A DNA stretch of 29,273 bases, taken from the NCBI GenBank assembly GCA_021802595.1, contig JAJZRT010000005.1:1-29273 (forward strand), given 5' to 3'. The notes beneath the pieces were generated by a model that had not been told where the DNA came from, searched no databases, and saw nothing but the letters and a program-made list of their open reading frames with translations. Numbering within the stretch: the stretch's first letter is position 1; each line of letters starts with the position of its first letter. Position numbers and translations under genes: made by a program. The stretch comes from Pseudomonadota bacterium (GTDB lineage: Bacteria > Pseudomonadota > Gammaproteobacteria > Burkholderiales > Thiobacillaceae). Below are positions 16,514 through 25,959 of the stretch, in pieces.

Positions 16514-18112
16514 TTGGTTCGGCGAGCACACGACGCATTGAGTGTCGATCTGCCGCCGGAAAAGTCAAGGCGTCTCCCGTTCCACTGGCCGCTGGAATTT
16601 CCCGAGGTCTTTGCCAGATCGCCCTCCGGATTCGATGCACTCGTCGGCAACCCACCGTTCCTCGGCAACCGCCTGTGGAAGGGCGCGATGGGTGACAAGC
16701 TGCAATGGCAGTGTCAGATGGTGCTGGGCGCATCGCCGGGCAAGATCGATTTGTGCGTGATCTTCCACCGTCGCGCCGTCGACCTGTTACGCACCTATGG
16801 TTGCTATGGGTTGCTCGCAACCAGCAACATCGCTGAGGGCAGTGCCATCGAAGTCGGCCTCGGCGTCGTGGTTCAAAACGGCACCATCTACTTTGCAAAG
16901 AAGGGTATGCCTTGGCCCGGAACGGCTGCCGTGGTTGTTGCCATCGTCGGTTTCATCAAAGGCGAATGGCGGGCCGAATGCGATGCCGATGGTCGGAAGT
17001 GTGCTCGCATCGGACCGAGGTTAGAGCCGGAAGCCTCGGATGTCTGGGCCCCACAAACCTTGCCGGATGCACTCTTTGCTTTCGAAGGTGTAAACAACAG
17101 CAAAGGTTTGGCTTTCGTCGTAACGCCGGATAGCCCATGGTTCGAGCGGCTCCAGAATGAACCGGACAGCCTGCTCCGCCCATATATCACTGGCGACGAT
17201 ATCACGAGTTCGGCGCTCAATCGCATCGGCCGATGGGCATTGGATATCGGCGATCTTGGTTTGGATGAGATTGCCAGACGCTGGTCGACCGCCCACCGCT
17301 TCATCATCGAAGAAGTGCAGCCGACTCGCACGGTCGCCGCTCTGAAGAGTTACAAAGGGTTGATCGATCGTTGGTGGCAGTTCTGGAACCACCGTGCCGA
17401 CTTGATGCGACGTATACGGCAGCGTGACAAGTTCATCGGCTACTCCAAGAACACCAAATATCCGGTGGGCATGCTCGCTCCATCCGATTGGATCTACACC
17501 AACAAAGTTCTATTGATCGGAATGGAACGAGATGACCTCTATGCCATTTCGTTGAGTACGGGGTTCCGTGCATGGCTCGAACGTTTCAGCGGCGGGAATC
17601 TCGGGGAGACCCTTTCGCTTTCCATCAGCGAGTCTGTCGCCAAGTACCCCATTCCAATTGCGGAAGTCTCAGAAGCAGGCATCAATGGGGCAAAGCGATT
17701 CAACGATTTGGCTGTTGAATTCAGTGCTGCGCACGGATGCGGTCTAACCGACGTCATGAACGCCATCCATACCCCTAGCGTGGAGGACACAACGATCGTC
17801 GAAATGCGTGAGTTGCTGGCCGCCATCGACACCGAGGTATCGGCGGCCTATGGGTGGGGTGACATCGGGATTACTTACGGCTTCCATGAAATCAATGGAG
17901 GGTCCGCCAATGATCCTTGGCGATGGTCACTTGCGGAAGAGGTCACCGCCGACCTCCTTGGACGGCTGACCGCACTCAATCGTGAACGCTTCGAGGCGGC
18001 TGCGAGTAGCAGTGGCGGAGCAACGGCGACGACGAAGTCCAAACGTGGACGCCGACCGAAGGCGGCCTCTCTGGCCACCCTCGACGGGCTTTTCGATGAG
18101 GGAGATCTATGA
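16514..18112 (+). CDS. drmMI: DISARM class 1 adenine methyltransferase DrmMI, C-terminal part
   Basis: This is the in-frame continuation of drmMI after the amber codon. If translated on its own the first start is TTG 16514, without a good ribosome-binding site, giving 532 residues. The catalytic motif IV is LVGNPPFLGN (NPPF at 16649-16660, residue 872 of the full frame), preceded by FHWPLEFPEVF, typical of Eco57I-like enzymes. The rest, about 400 residues, is the likely target-recognition domain, ending in a basic tail (KSKRGRRPKAA). Hand-counted lines in 17461-17700 are about 50-52% GC against about 60% in the N-terminal half. The stop overlaps the next start as ATGA. Without readthrough or reinitiation this part may be poorly made. 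Confidence 0.82.
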   Translation: MVRRAHDALSVDLPPEKSRRLPFHWPLEFPEVFARSPSGFDALVGNPPFLGNRLWKGAMGDKLQWQCQMVLGASPGKIDLCVIFHRRAVDLLRTYGCYGLLATSNIAEGSAIEVGLGVVVQNGTIYFAKKGMPWPGTAAVVVAIVGFIKGEWRAECDADGRKCARIGPRLEPEASDVWAPQTLPDALFAFEGVNNSKGLAFVVTPDSPWFERLQNEPDSLLRPYITGDDITSSALNRIGRWALDIGDLGLDEIARRWSTAHRFIIEEVQPTRTVAALKSYKGLIDRWWQFWNHRADLMRRIRQRDKFIGYSKNTKYPVGMLAPSDWIYTNKVLLIGMERDDLYAISLSTGFRAWLERFSGGNLGETLSLSISESVAKYPIPIAEVSEAGINGAKRFNDLAVEFSAAHGCGLTDVMNAIHTPSVEDTTIVEMRELLAAIDTEVSAAYGWGDIGITYGFHEINGGSANDPWRWSLAEEVTADLLGRLTALNRERFEAAASSSGGATATTKSKRGRRPKAASLATLDGLFDEGDL

Positions 18113-20064
18113 GCGATACATACAGAATGACGGTCGATCTGAACGTGCTCGACCATCTCGGGATCAACCTATACAGCAACATCGCCGCCGTTCTGACCGA
18201 GGCTGTCGCGAATGCCTGGGATGCCGACGCCGAGACCGTCGACATCAAGATCGACCCGGACGGCAATTGGATCGAGATCCTCGATGACGGCATCGGTATG
18301 TCGGTCGACGACATGAACGGAAAATACCTGAGGGTCGGTTATAGGCGGCGTGATGAAGATGTCGAGCATGGCAAGACCACAGCGAAGGGTCGACCGGTGA
18401 TGGGTCGAAAAGGGCTCGGCAAGCTCTCGCTGTTCTCGATCGCCAACGTCATCGAGGTCGAGTCGGCCAGGGATGGAGCGGCCCATGGTCTTCGCATGAC
18501 CGTGGCGGGCATCCACGAATCGGTTCAGAAGAAGGAACCGTTCTATAGCCCCGAGTCCTTGCTTGCTGAACAGATCACCGTCGCCAAAGGCACCCGAATC
18601 GTCTTGCGCGACATTAAGCGGCAGCGTCTCGGCCGTGGAGCGCTGGCGCTGCGCAAGCGCCTGGCTCGCCGGTTTTCGGTGATCGGTGAGGCACACGGGT
18701 TCAAGATCGATCTCGACGGCCAGCCCATCACCTCCTCCGATCGTGGCGACCTGCCGATGGTGCAGTTCCTCTGGCAGTTCGGTGATGACGCGCTCGACCT
18801 GACTCCCGCCAGCCAGCTCCTGGAACAGGAGTCGCTGCCGAACCGGTTCGATGCATGGGATGCCGGGTGGAAGGTCAGCGGCTGGATCGGTACAGCCAGG
18901 TTCCCCAAGCAACTAGACAGTGAGGATGCCGGCAACCTGAATGGCATCGTGGTGTTCGCCCGTGGCCGCTTGTTTCACGAGAACATCCTCGACAAACTGA
19001 ATGACGGGCGGCTCTACACGAAGTACCTCACCGGGCAGATCGAGGCCGATTTCCTAGATGCCGACGACGCGCCAGACATCGCGACCAGCGATCGGCAGCG
19101 CGTTCAGGAGGATGACCCCCGATATGGGCAGCTGATCGCTTTCCTGAAATCACGTCTTACGCAAGTCGAGAAGCGCTGGACGGAATGGCGCAAGAAGCAC
19201 GAGGTCGAGAAAGCGAAGGAAACCTCGCCCGCCCTCGCCGAGTGGCTCGACACGCTCCCCGAAGGATACAAAAAGAGCGCGGAGACGCTGATCGCCAAAC
19301 TCAGTGCGCTGCCGGTCGATGAGGAAGAGGACCGGAAGCTCATGTACCGGCACGGCATCCTGGCATTCGAGCGCATGAAGCTGCGCGGCTCGACCGAGGA
19401 GTTCGTGACGAGCATCGAGAGTGCCGACAGGCTGCTGGCCTTGCTCGCCGACAGAGACTCACTGGAGGCATCCCTCTACCGGGACATCGTCAAATCGCGT
19501 CTGGATGCCATCCGGGATTTCCAGACCATCATCGATGAGGACGCAAAGGAACGGGTGCTCCAGAAGTACCTGTTTGATCACCTCTGGTTATTGGACCCGG
19601 CATGGGAGCGTGCCACGGGCAGCCCGATCATGGAATCGCGCCTTACGACGGAAGGCGTGCTGATCGAAGAGATGACCGAGAAAGAGCGCCTGGGCCGCGT
19701 CGACATCGCCTATCGCACCAATGCGGGCAAGCACGTCATCGTCGAGCTCAAGAAGGTCGGCCGCAAGATGGGATTGCTCGAGCTGGTGGAGCAAGGTCAG
19801 ACCTACGTCGACAAGCTGAAAAAGATCCTGCGTGAGCAAAACGATGTCAGCCCCAACATCGAGGTGATCTTCGTCCTTGGCAAGACCGTCGACGAAGAGG
19901 CATCGAACCCCGACCGCCTCAAGTCATCGATGACATCGATCTCACCGGGCAGCCGCATCGTCCATTACGACACCCTGATTCGGGGCGCTCAAGAGGCGTA
20001 TTCGGCATACATCGAAAAGAGCAAGTCACTCGACAAGCTCGAAAAGATCGTGGACAGGATTTGA
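18109..20064 (+). CDS. GHKL ATPase with C-terminal PD-(D/E)XK nuclease-like domain
   Basis: This encodes 651 residues, and ATG 18109 overlaps the drmMI stop (ATGA). The N-terminal GHKL (HSP90/MORC/MutL-type) ATPase motifs are intact: N-box LTEAVANAWDADA (Glu31, Asn35, Asp38), LDDGIGM (58-64) and GRKGLGKLSLFSIA (99-112). A helical middle region (about 340-500) is followed by a C-terminal domain with GRVDIAYRTN and HVIVELKKVG, giving Asp532 - Glu546 - x - Lys548. This spacing is what a PD-(D/E)XK nuclease core shows. ATP-driven dimerisation of the GHKL domain could gate DNA clamping or cleavage; this is inference. It is not one of the named DISARM core proteins (DrmA-E, DrmMI, DrmMII), yet it sits between drmMI and drmA in the same translation-coupled operon. 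Confidence 0.85.
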   Translation: MSDTYRMTVDLNVLDHLGINLYSNIAAVLTEAVANAWDADAETVDIKIDPDGNWIEILDDGIGMSVDDMNGKYLRVGYRRRDEDVEHGKTTAKGRPVMGRKGLGKLSLFSIANVIEVESARDGAAHGLRMTVAGIHESVQKKEPFYSPESLLAEQITVAKGTRIVLRDIKRQRLGRGALALRKRLARRFSVIGEAHGFKIDLDGQPITSSDRGDLPMVQFLWQFGDDALDLTPASQLLEQESLPNRFDAWDAGWKVSGWIGTARFPKQLDSEDAGNLNGIVVFARGRLFHENILDKLNDGRLYTKYLTGQIEADFLDADDAPDIATSDRQRVQEDDPRYGQLIAFLKSRLTQVEKRWTEWRKKHEVEKAKETSPALAEWLDTLPEGYKKSAETLIAKLSALPVDEEEDRKLMYRHGILAFERMKLRGSTEEFVTSIESADRLLALLADRDSLEASLYRDIVKSRLDAIRDFQTIIDEDAKERVLQKYLFDHLWLLDPAWERATGSPIMESRLTTEGVLIEEMTEKERLGRVDIAYRTNAGKHVIVELKKVGRKMGLLELVEQGQTYVDKLKKILREQNDVSPNIEVIFVLGKTVDEEASNPDRLKSSMTSISPGSRIVHYDTLIRGAQEAYSAYIEKSKSLDKLEKIVDRI

Positions 20065-20076
20065 GGTGACCAAGGT

Positions 20077-23000
20077 ATGACGAAAACTGCCAACGCATGG
20101 ATCGCCATTGATCATGGTCTCGGCACCGACCACAGGCTTGCGCCCTACATCCTGGTCCTGAAGGGTGAGCGTTCTCTCTATCAGGCCATCGAGGAGGACG
20201 ACTGGGTTCTGGTCCTGGACACCACTGACAGCATCACCCGTGTCGGGCGTGTGCTGCGGGTTCGTTCCGATCTCGAGACCACGACGATCTACTTCGACCG
20301 ATTGCTGTCGGCCACCGACCCCGTCTCGATCGGCCTCACTGCACTCACGCCACCGTCTTCGGGAAGTGTCGGGCGAGTCCAGTGGGCCGATTTCGTCGAA
20401 GCCCTGCTGAAGGCACTGCACAAGACCATCGCTGAAGTGCCGACGATCGGTTCTGACGCCAGCTCACCTCAACATCAGCAGGAACTCGCCTATATCCGCG
20501 AACTGCTGCAACTGGCCGTGATGGACGACTTGCTCGGCCCGGCTGGCGGACCCCACGAGCGCATCGTCGACATGGGTGTGCGGGACCGCTACCTGGTCGG
20601 AAAGCTGGCCCCACGCGAGGCTGCACTGGGGGGCATCGAGGGGCTCGAAGGGCCACTGGCAAGCGACGAGGCCGAAGAGCCTACCGATCCGAAGGCTCCT
20701 GGTCAGCATGAACCCGGCGCGGAATTCGGCACGGCAACGGGTCGTGTCGAACCTGAATCCGACGCTGCCGATGAGATCGACGCGGCCAGCAATCAATCGC
20801 TGGTGCCGAGCAGCCTCGGCATGACATTTTGCGTGGATGGCGATGCCGAGCGGATCGAAGTCGAGGTACGTTGGGGTCGCTACGAGCGTAGTGACGAGCA
20901 CGAGATCTTTCGTACCCGCAAGAACAAGGAGACCGGTGCCGAGGAGCAGTCAAAAGCCAAGGTATGGCAACGAATTCCCTGTGGCGGAAAGCTGCTGCTG
21001 CCGCTCAGCGAAGGCGTGATTCCTCATCAGGCGCCAGACAAGAACTATCCCGAAGTGCGGGTGCAAGGCTCCGTTCGTGCCAAGAACGCGAATGGTGATC
21101 GCCTGGTGACACTGTTTCTGGTCAATGCCCAGGAGGAACCCGACACCAATCGCGATTCCGCCTGGGTTTTCCAGCCGGAACTGATCGTGCGCTCGGAAGC
21201 TGAGACACCGAAGCGCGCCATCTTCCGTCGCCGTCCCGTTCTGGCTTCGGACGGCATGGACCCGGAGCGCGAGTCGCTGGAGATGATCTACCGCAACCGG
21301 GTGGAGTTTGCTGTGGGCCATGGCGTCGCGGTCCACGCCGAAACGGCAGATGACGTGACGTTGGCCACCGAGGTACGAACCTCCGTCATGCCGCAGTACG
21401 AGGTGCAGGTCACCGAGACGCCGGGGTTAGACCCTGCCGACCGGCCGGCGATGAAGGAAATGGTGAGCAGCGGACTGTTGGACATGCAGCACCTTGCCAA
21501 TCTGGACATCAATCCACTAGTCGATGCCCTGAATCTCCTGACCAAGGATTACGCCGAGTGGATCGACGAGCAGCGTGCTCGAGTAGGCGTAGACGTGCTC
21601 GGCTACGACGCGCAGTCGCAACAGGCGATGGATCGGTGCCAGGAGATCCACACGCGTCTGCAGCAGGGTATCGATACGCTCAAGAGCAACGAGAAAGCGC
21701 TGGCGGCCTTCCGATTCGCCAACCGGGCGATGGCGACTCAGCGCGTGCGAAGCCAGTACGCCCTCGAAATCCGGCGTGGCAAGGACGTCACCGTCGAGCA
21801 GTTCGACGTGCTGAAGAACCGCAGCTGGCGCCCGTTCCAGCTGGCCTTCCTGCTGCTTTCGATCCCTTCGCTGGCCGATCCTACGCACCCTGACCGCGTG
21901 CAACCAGTCGAAGCCTATGCCGACTTGCTCTGGTTCCCCACCGGCGGTGGCAAGACGGAGGCGTACCTGGGTGTGGCCGCCTTCACCATGGCCATTCGGC
22001 GCATGCAGGGCAACCTGGGCGGCTACGACGGATCGCGTGGTCTGGCCGTGATCATGCGATACACCCTGCGCCTACTGACGCTGCAGCAGTTCCAGCGTGC
22101 CACGGCACTGATCTGTGCGATGGAGGTGCTTCGGCGCGAGGCGCTGGCCAAGGGTGACGAATCACTCGGCAGTGAGCCTTTCACCATCGGCTTGTGGGTG
22201 GGTAACAAGGTGACACCCGGCACGACCGAGGATAGCCATCGGGCCATCGAGGACATCCGCAACCCCGGCAAGTACAACGCAGGGGCCGCTTCTCCCGCCC
22301 AGCTGACTAGTTGTCCCTGGTGTGGCTCGGAAGTCGCCCCAGGGCGCGATGTGGAGGTCGACAAGGGGCGCGGGCGCACCTTCGTCTACTGTGGCGACAA
22401 GAAGGGCCGCTGCGACTTCTCGAAGGGCAAGTCCAGCAAGCTCCCTCACGCGGGCATTCCGGTGCTCGTCGTGGACGAGGAGATATACCACCGCCCCCCG
22501 ACGATGATGATCGCCACCGTAGACAAGTTCGCCATGATGGCGTGGCGGGGTCAGGTGCGCACGCTATTTGGCCGTGTGGGGCAGGAATGCGAACGGCACG
22601 GCCTGCTATGGCAAGGCGCAGACTGCAATGGCAATCACCAGGCCGGAAAGGGACTCAGTGCCACCAAGGTCAAGAACATCAACCCGATCCGTCCGCCGGA
22701 CCTGATCATCCAGGACGAGTTCCACCTGATCAGTGGACCACTTGGCACTATGGTTGGCTTGTATGAGGCGGCCGTGGACGAACTGTGCGGCTGGAAGCTC
22801 GGCGAACATATGGTCAAGCCGAAGATCATCGCGTCGACTGCCACGGTGCGTAAGGCACGCGAGCAGGTGAACAACGTCTTCATGCGACGCGTGTCGGTGT
22901 TCCCGCCACACGGACTGGACGTGGAGGACAACTACTTCTCAGTCCAACGCCCGATCGAGGACAAACCGGGACGTCGTTATCTCGGTGTCTGCTCCCCGGG

Positions 23001-24096
23001 CAGTTCGCGACCTGCAATGCTGATCCGGGTCTACACGGCATTCCTGACCGCAGCTCAGGCCTTGTTTGACCGCTTCGGCGAGCCAGCAGATCCGTACATG
23101 ACCATGGTCGGCTACTTCAACTCGCTGCGTGAGCTGGGCGGGATGAAACGATTGGCTGAGGACGATGTGCAGACGCGTTCCTATCGGGTGCAGATGAGCA
23201 TGGTGGAGCGACCCGCACTGGCTCAACGCAGCGTCAGCAACATCCGCGAGCTGACGTCTCGAGTCTCTAGCCAGGACATCCCGAAGTATCTCGACAACCT
23301 CGAGGTGAAATTCAAGTCTGAGTTCGATGCAACAGCCGGCAAGTACGTGACTAAGTGGCAGGAGGGAGATACCCGGGCGATCGACGTGGTGTTGGCCACC
23401 AACATGCTGTCAGTGGGTGTCGACGTCAATCGACTGGGGCTGATGGCTGTCAATGGCCAACCCAAGGGCACGGCAGAGTACATCCAGGCCACCAGCCGGG
23501 TGGGACGTTCGTTCCCTGGCTTGGTTTGTACCGTGCTCACATGGGCTCGCCCCCGCGACCTCTCGCACTATGAGACCTTCGAGCATTACCACGCCACCTT
23601 CTACAAGCATGTGGAAGCGCAATCGGTGACACCGTTCTCGCCCCGCGCCATGGACCGTGGTCTGACTGGCTCGTTGCTGAGCCTGATGCGCCTCGAGAAT
23701 GATGTATTCAGCCCCAATGAGGGCGCGGGCAAACTGGACAAATCAGACCAGAGCGAGATCACCGACGCCATTGATGTGCTGGTCAAACGGGCTTGGAACG
23801 TCAGCGAGCTGTCGAGTACCAAGAGCCTCGCCGAACAGGAGCTCAAAGAGCGCGCAGACGAATGGGCCAAGGAAGTAAGCGTTCCAGGGCGAATACTTGC
23901 TTACGAAAAGCGAGGAGCGCAAGCCGCGACAACGAAAGCTCTAATCAGCTCGCCTGGTATTCACGCTTGGGATAATTGGACCGTGCCCATGTCGATGCGT
24001 GAGGTGGAGCCCGGTGTGCGCTTGATCATGAATACCAGCCACATCACGGACGACCACGATTGGAAGCCTCGTCCCGCGACGAAGGATGAGGATTGA
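20077..24096 (+). CDS. drmA: DISARM core helicase DrmA
   Basis: This encodes 1339 residues from ATG 20077, twelve bases after the previous stop, with GAGGTGA just upstream. Helicase motifs are WFPTGGGKTEAYLGV (Walker A, Lys626) and IIQDEFHLISGPLG (DEFH box, Asp880-His883), then a STATVRKA segment. The C-terminal lobe has VVLATNMLSVGVDVNRLG and EYIQATSRVGRSFPG. A Cys-rich zinc-ribbon-like insert is seen around Cys746, Cys749, Cys772 and Cys779. An acidic linker (about 185-240) precedes the helicase part. DrmA pairs with DrmB, and in the published DISARM model this complex loads on incoming DNA and is needed for restriction. All helicase motifs look intact. The next gene starts three bases after the stop. 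Confidence 0.93.
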   Translation: MTKTANAWIAIDHGLGTDHRLAPYILVLKGERSLYQAIEEDDWVLVLDTTDSITRVGRVLRVRSDLETTTIYFDRLLSATDPVSIGLTALTPPSSGSVGRVQWADFVEALLKALHKTIAEVPTIGSDASSPQHQQELAYIRELLQLAVMDDLLGPAGGPHERIVDMGVRDRYLVGKLAPREAALGGIEGLEGPLASDEAEEPTDPKAPGQHEPGAEFGTATGRVEPESDAADEIDAASNQSLVPSSLGMTFCVDGDAERIEVEVRWGRYERSDEHEIFRTRKNKETGAEEQSKAKVWQRIPCGGKLLLPLSEGVIPHQAPDKNYPEVRVQGSVRAKNANGDRLVTLFLVNAQEEPDTNRDSAWVFQPELIVRSEAETPKRAIFRRRPVLASDGMDPERESLEMIYRNRVEFAVGHGVAVHAETADDVTLATEVRTSVMPQYEVQVTETPGLDPADRPAMKEMVSSGLLDMQHLANLDINPLVDALNLLTKDYAEWIDEQRARVGVDVLGYDAQSQQAMDRCQEIHTRLQQGIDTLKSNEKALAAFRFANRAMATQRVRSQYALEIRRGKDVTVEQFDVLKNRSWRPFQLAFLLLSIPSLADPTHPDRVQPVEAYADLLWFPTGGGKTEAYLGVAAFTMAIRRMQGNLGGYDGSRGLAVIMRYTLRLLTLQQFQRATALICAMEVLRREALAKGDESLGSEPFTIGLWVGNKVTPGTTEDSHRAIEDIRNPGKYNAGAASPAQLTSCPWCGSEVAPGRDVEVDKGRGRTFVYCGDKKGRCDFSKGKSSKLPHAGIPVLVVDEEIYHRPPTMMIATVDKFAMMAWRGQVRTLFGRVGQECERHGLLWQGADCNGNHQAGKGLSATKVKNINPIRPPDLIIQDEFHLISGPLGTMVGLYEAAVDELCGWKLGEHMVKPKIIASTATVRKAREQVNNVFMRRVSVFPPHGLDVEDNYFSVQRPIEDKPGRRYLGVCSPGSSRPAMLIRVYTAFLTAAQALFDRFGEPADPYMTMVGYFNSLRELGGMKRLAEDDVQTRSYRVQMSMVERPALAQRSVSNIRELTSRVSSQDIPKYLDNLEVKFKSEFDATAGKYVTKWQEGDTRAIDVVLATNMLSVGVDVNRLGLMAVNGQPKGTAEYIQATSRVGRSFPGLVCTVLTWARPRDLSHYETFEHYHATFYKHVEAQSVTPFSPRAMDRGLTGSLLSLMRLENDVFSPNEGAGKLDKSDQSEITDAIDVLVKRAWNVSELSSTKSLAEQELKERADEWAKEVSVPGRILAYEKRGAQAATTKALISSPGIHAWDNWTVPMSMREVEPGVRLIMNTSHITDDHDWKPRPATKDED

Positions 24097-24098
24097 AC

Positions 24099-25958
24099 AT
24101 GACGACGAGCACCAAAACTCCTGTCGGAGAAGTGAGACCCAGCCAGTTGCTCTGGACCTACGGGCCAGGGGCATTGATTGATCTGCCAAGCTTGTCCGTC
24201 GTGACGCTCGGCATCGATCGTTGGGAAAAGGACCGTTGCCAACCAATCCAGGAGGCCAGACTATTGGCCGCCGTCCGGAAGGTACTGGGTGCACAGGTCG
24301 AGAACCTACGAATGCCGCCGTTCCAGAAAAGCGAGCTCGTCGACGTCTGGTCGGCCGAGGCGAACATCGGTGTTCCCGTCCGGCCATTCCCGCGCTGGAT
24401 GCGCTGCGTGAAATGCGGCCTGCTGTCCCCCTTCGATGCCGGACTGTTCGAGATCAAGGAGAACCGCTTCAGGCCAGAACGGACGCGGTTCGTCCATAAG
24501 GGGTGCCGAGGCTCGAAGGGCGATCAACCCGCCAAAGACGCCGATGCCGTACCGGCACGTTTCCTGTTGGCCTGTCGTGATGGTCACCTCGACGACTTCC
24601 CTTGGCACTACTTCGTCCACGGCGGCAACAGTTCGTGCAAGGGCACGCTGCGCTTTTTTGAGAGCGGTGCCTCGTTGCAGACGGAGAACCTGTGGGCAAA
24701 ATGTGATGCGTGTGGCGCATCGAGAAGCATGGCTCACGCCTTCGGCAAGGCGGGAAAAGAGAATCTGCCAGGCTGTCGAGGACGCCATCCTCACCTCGAT
24801 CACTTTGACAACGAATGTGACGAAGAGGCGCGAGCGGTTCTATTGGGCGCCACGAACAGTTGGTTCCCGATCACGCTCTCGGCGCTCGCGATTCCTCAGA
24901 CCAAGGACCCAGTCAGTCAACTGGTGCAGGATGGCTGGGAGTTTTTCGATGAACTGGAATCCGAAGCTGAAGTGTCGGTGACGGTGAAGACCTTGAAGAA
25001 AACCGGGGCACTGCCTGGGATCGACAAATACCCGGCAGCGTCGATTTGGTTGGCCATCGAGGCACACCGCACCGGTGGCGGGCAGGAGGTCGTGGGCGAG
25101 GCCGACATCAAGGGCCCCGAGTGGAACGTGCTGACCGAGGCCAATCCGCCCACGGACTACCCGCACTTCATGAGCAAGAAGGTAGGTACGCCAGCGGTCT
25201 TCGAAAAGCAAATCAGCCGAGTGCTGCTTTTGGAGCGACTGCGCGAGGTCAATGCCTTGCTCGGTTTCACGCGCGTGGAGGCACCCGAAGAAACAGGTGA
25301 CCCGAATGAACGACCTCAGATGGCCAGCCTCTCACGAAGCAAGCCGGATTGGGTTCCCGCGAACCAAGTCCATGGAGAAGGCATCTTCATCCAGTTCGAC
25401 GAACAGGCGCTCGTCGCCTGGGAGGCTCTGCCTGCGGTGAACAAGGTCGACCAGATGCTGCGTGGTGGCCACAGAGGATGGCGCAACTCGCGTCATCTCG
25501 ACCCGGATGAGGGCTACCCCGGCATTCGTTACGCCATGCTCCACACGCTCTCACACCTGCTGATTCGCGAGCTGGCGCTGGAGTGCGGCTACAACGCTGC
25601 AAGCATTCGCGAGCGAATCTATGCCGACACCTCCGGCGAGAGTGCGCAGGCTGGCATCCTCATCTACACGGCAGCTGCGGACTCCGATGGGACGCTGGGG
25701 GGCCTCGTCGATCTCGGCAAACCTGAGAATCTGGGACGCCTGCTGGAGCAGGCCTTGAACCGCTCAAAGATATGCTCCTCGGATCCTCTCTGCTCCGAGC
25801 ACGATCCTGAGAAAGATCGCTCCCTTCATGCTGCGGCATGCCACGCTTGTAGTTTGGTGGCCGAGACCTCCTGCGAGCGCGGCAATCGCTATCTGGATCG
25901 CTCATTGCTGGTTCCGACACTGGAACGTATCGACGCAGCTTTCTTCAAGGGCTTGTGA
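24099..25958 (+). CDS. drmB: DISARM core protein DrmB (DUF1998)
   Basis: This encodes 619 residues from ATG 24099. The frame also allows TTG 24093, but the ATG gives the usual DrmB N-terminus, EVRPSQLLWTYGPGALIDLP. Two CxxC pairs (Cys103/Cys106 in RCVKCG and Cys202/Cys205 in KCDACG) suggest zinc ribbons. The C-terminal third is the DUF1998 domain, with RYAMLHTLSHLLIRELAL, QAGILIYTAAADSDGTLGG, and a Cys cluster SSDPLCSEHD then CHACSLV. DrmB is the partner of the DrmA helicase and part of its DNA-loading complex. drmA and drmB are nearly contiguous, and drmC begins two bases after its stop, so the three core genes are coupled. Confidence 0.93.
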   Translation: MTTSTKTPVGEVRPSQLLWTYGPGALIDLPSLSVVTLGIDRWEKDRCQPIQEARLLAAVRKVLGAQVENLRMPPFQKSELVDVWSAEANIGVPVRPFPRWMRCVKCGLLSPFDAGLFEIKENRFRPERTRFVHKGCRGSKGDQPAKDADAVPARFLLACRDGHLDDFPWHYFVHGGNSSCKGTLRFFESGASLQTENLWAKCDACGASRSMAHAFGKAGKENLPGCRGRHPHLDHFDNECDEEARAVLLGATNSWFPITLSALAIPQTKDPVSQLVQDGWEFFDELESEAEVSVTVKTLKKTGALPGIDKYPAASIWLAIEAHRTGGGQEVVGEADIKGPEWNVLTEANPPTDYPHFMSKKVGTPAVFEKQISRVLLLERLREVNALLGFTRVEAPEETGDPNERPQMASLSRSKPDWVPANQVHGEGIFIQFDEQALVAWEALPAVNKVDQMLRGGHRGWRNSRHLDPDEGYPGIRYAMLHTLSHLLIRELALECGYNAASIRERIYADTSGESAQAGILIYTAAADSDGTLGGLVDLGKPENLGRLLEQALNRSKICSSDPLCSEHDPEKDRSLHAAACHACSLVAETSCERGNRYLDRSLLVPTLERIDAAFFKGL

Positions 25959-25959
25959 C

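Noticed and set aside
16440..16520. Frameshift as explanation for the split drmMI
   Set aside because: Both halves are in the same frame (codon starts at positions 2 mod 3) and the sequence between is open except for the one TAG, so a nonsense codon and not an indel explains it.
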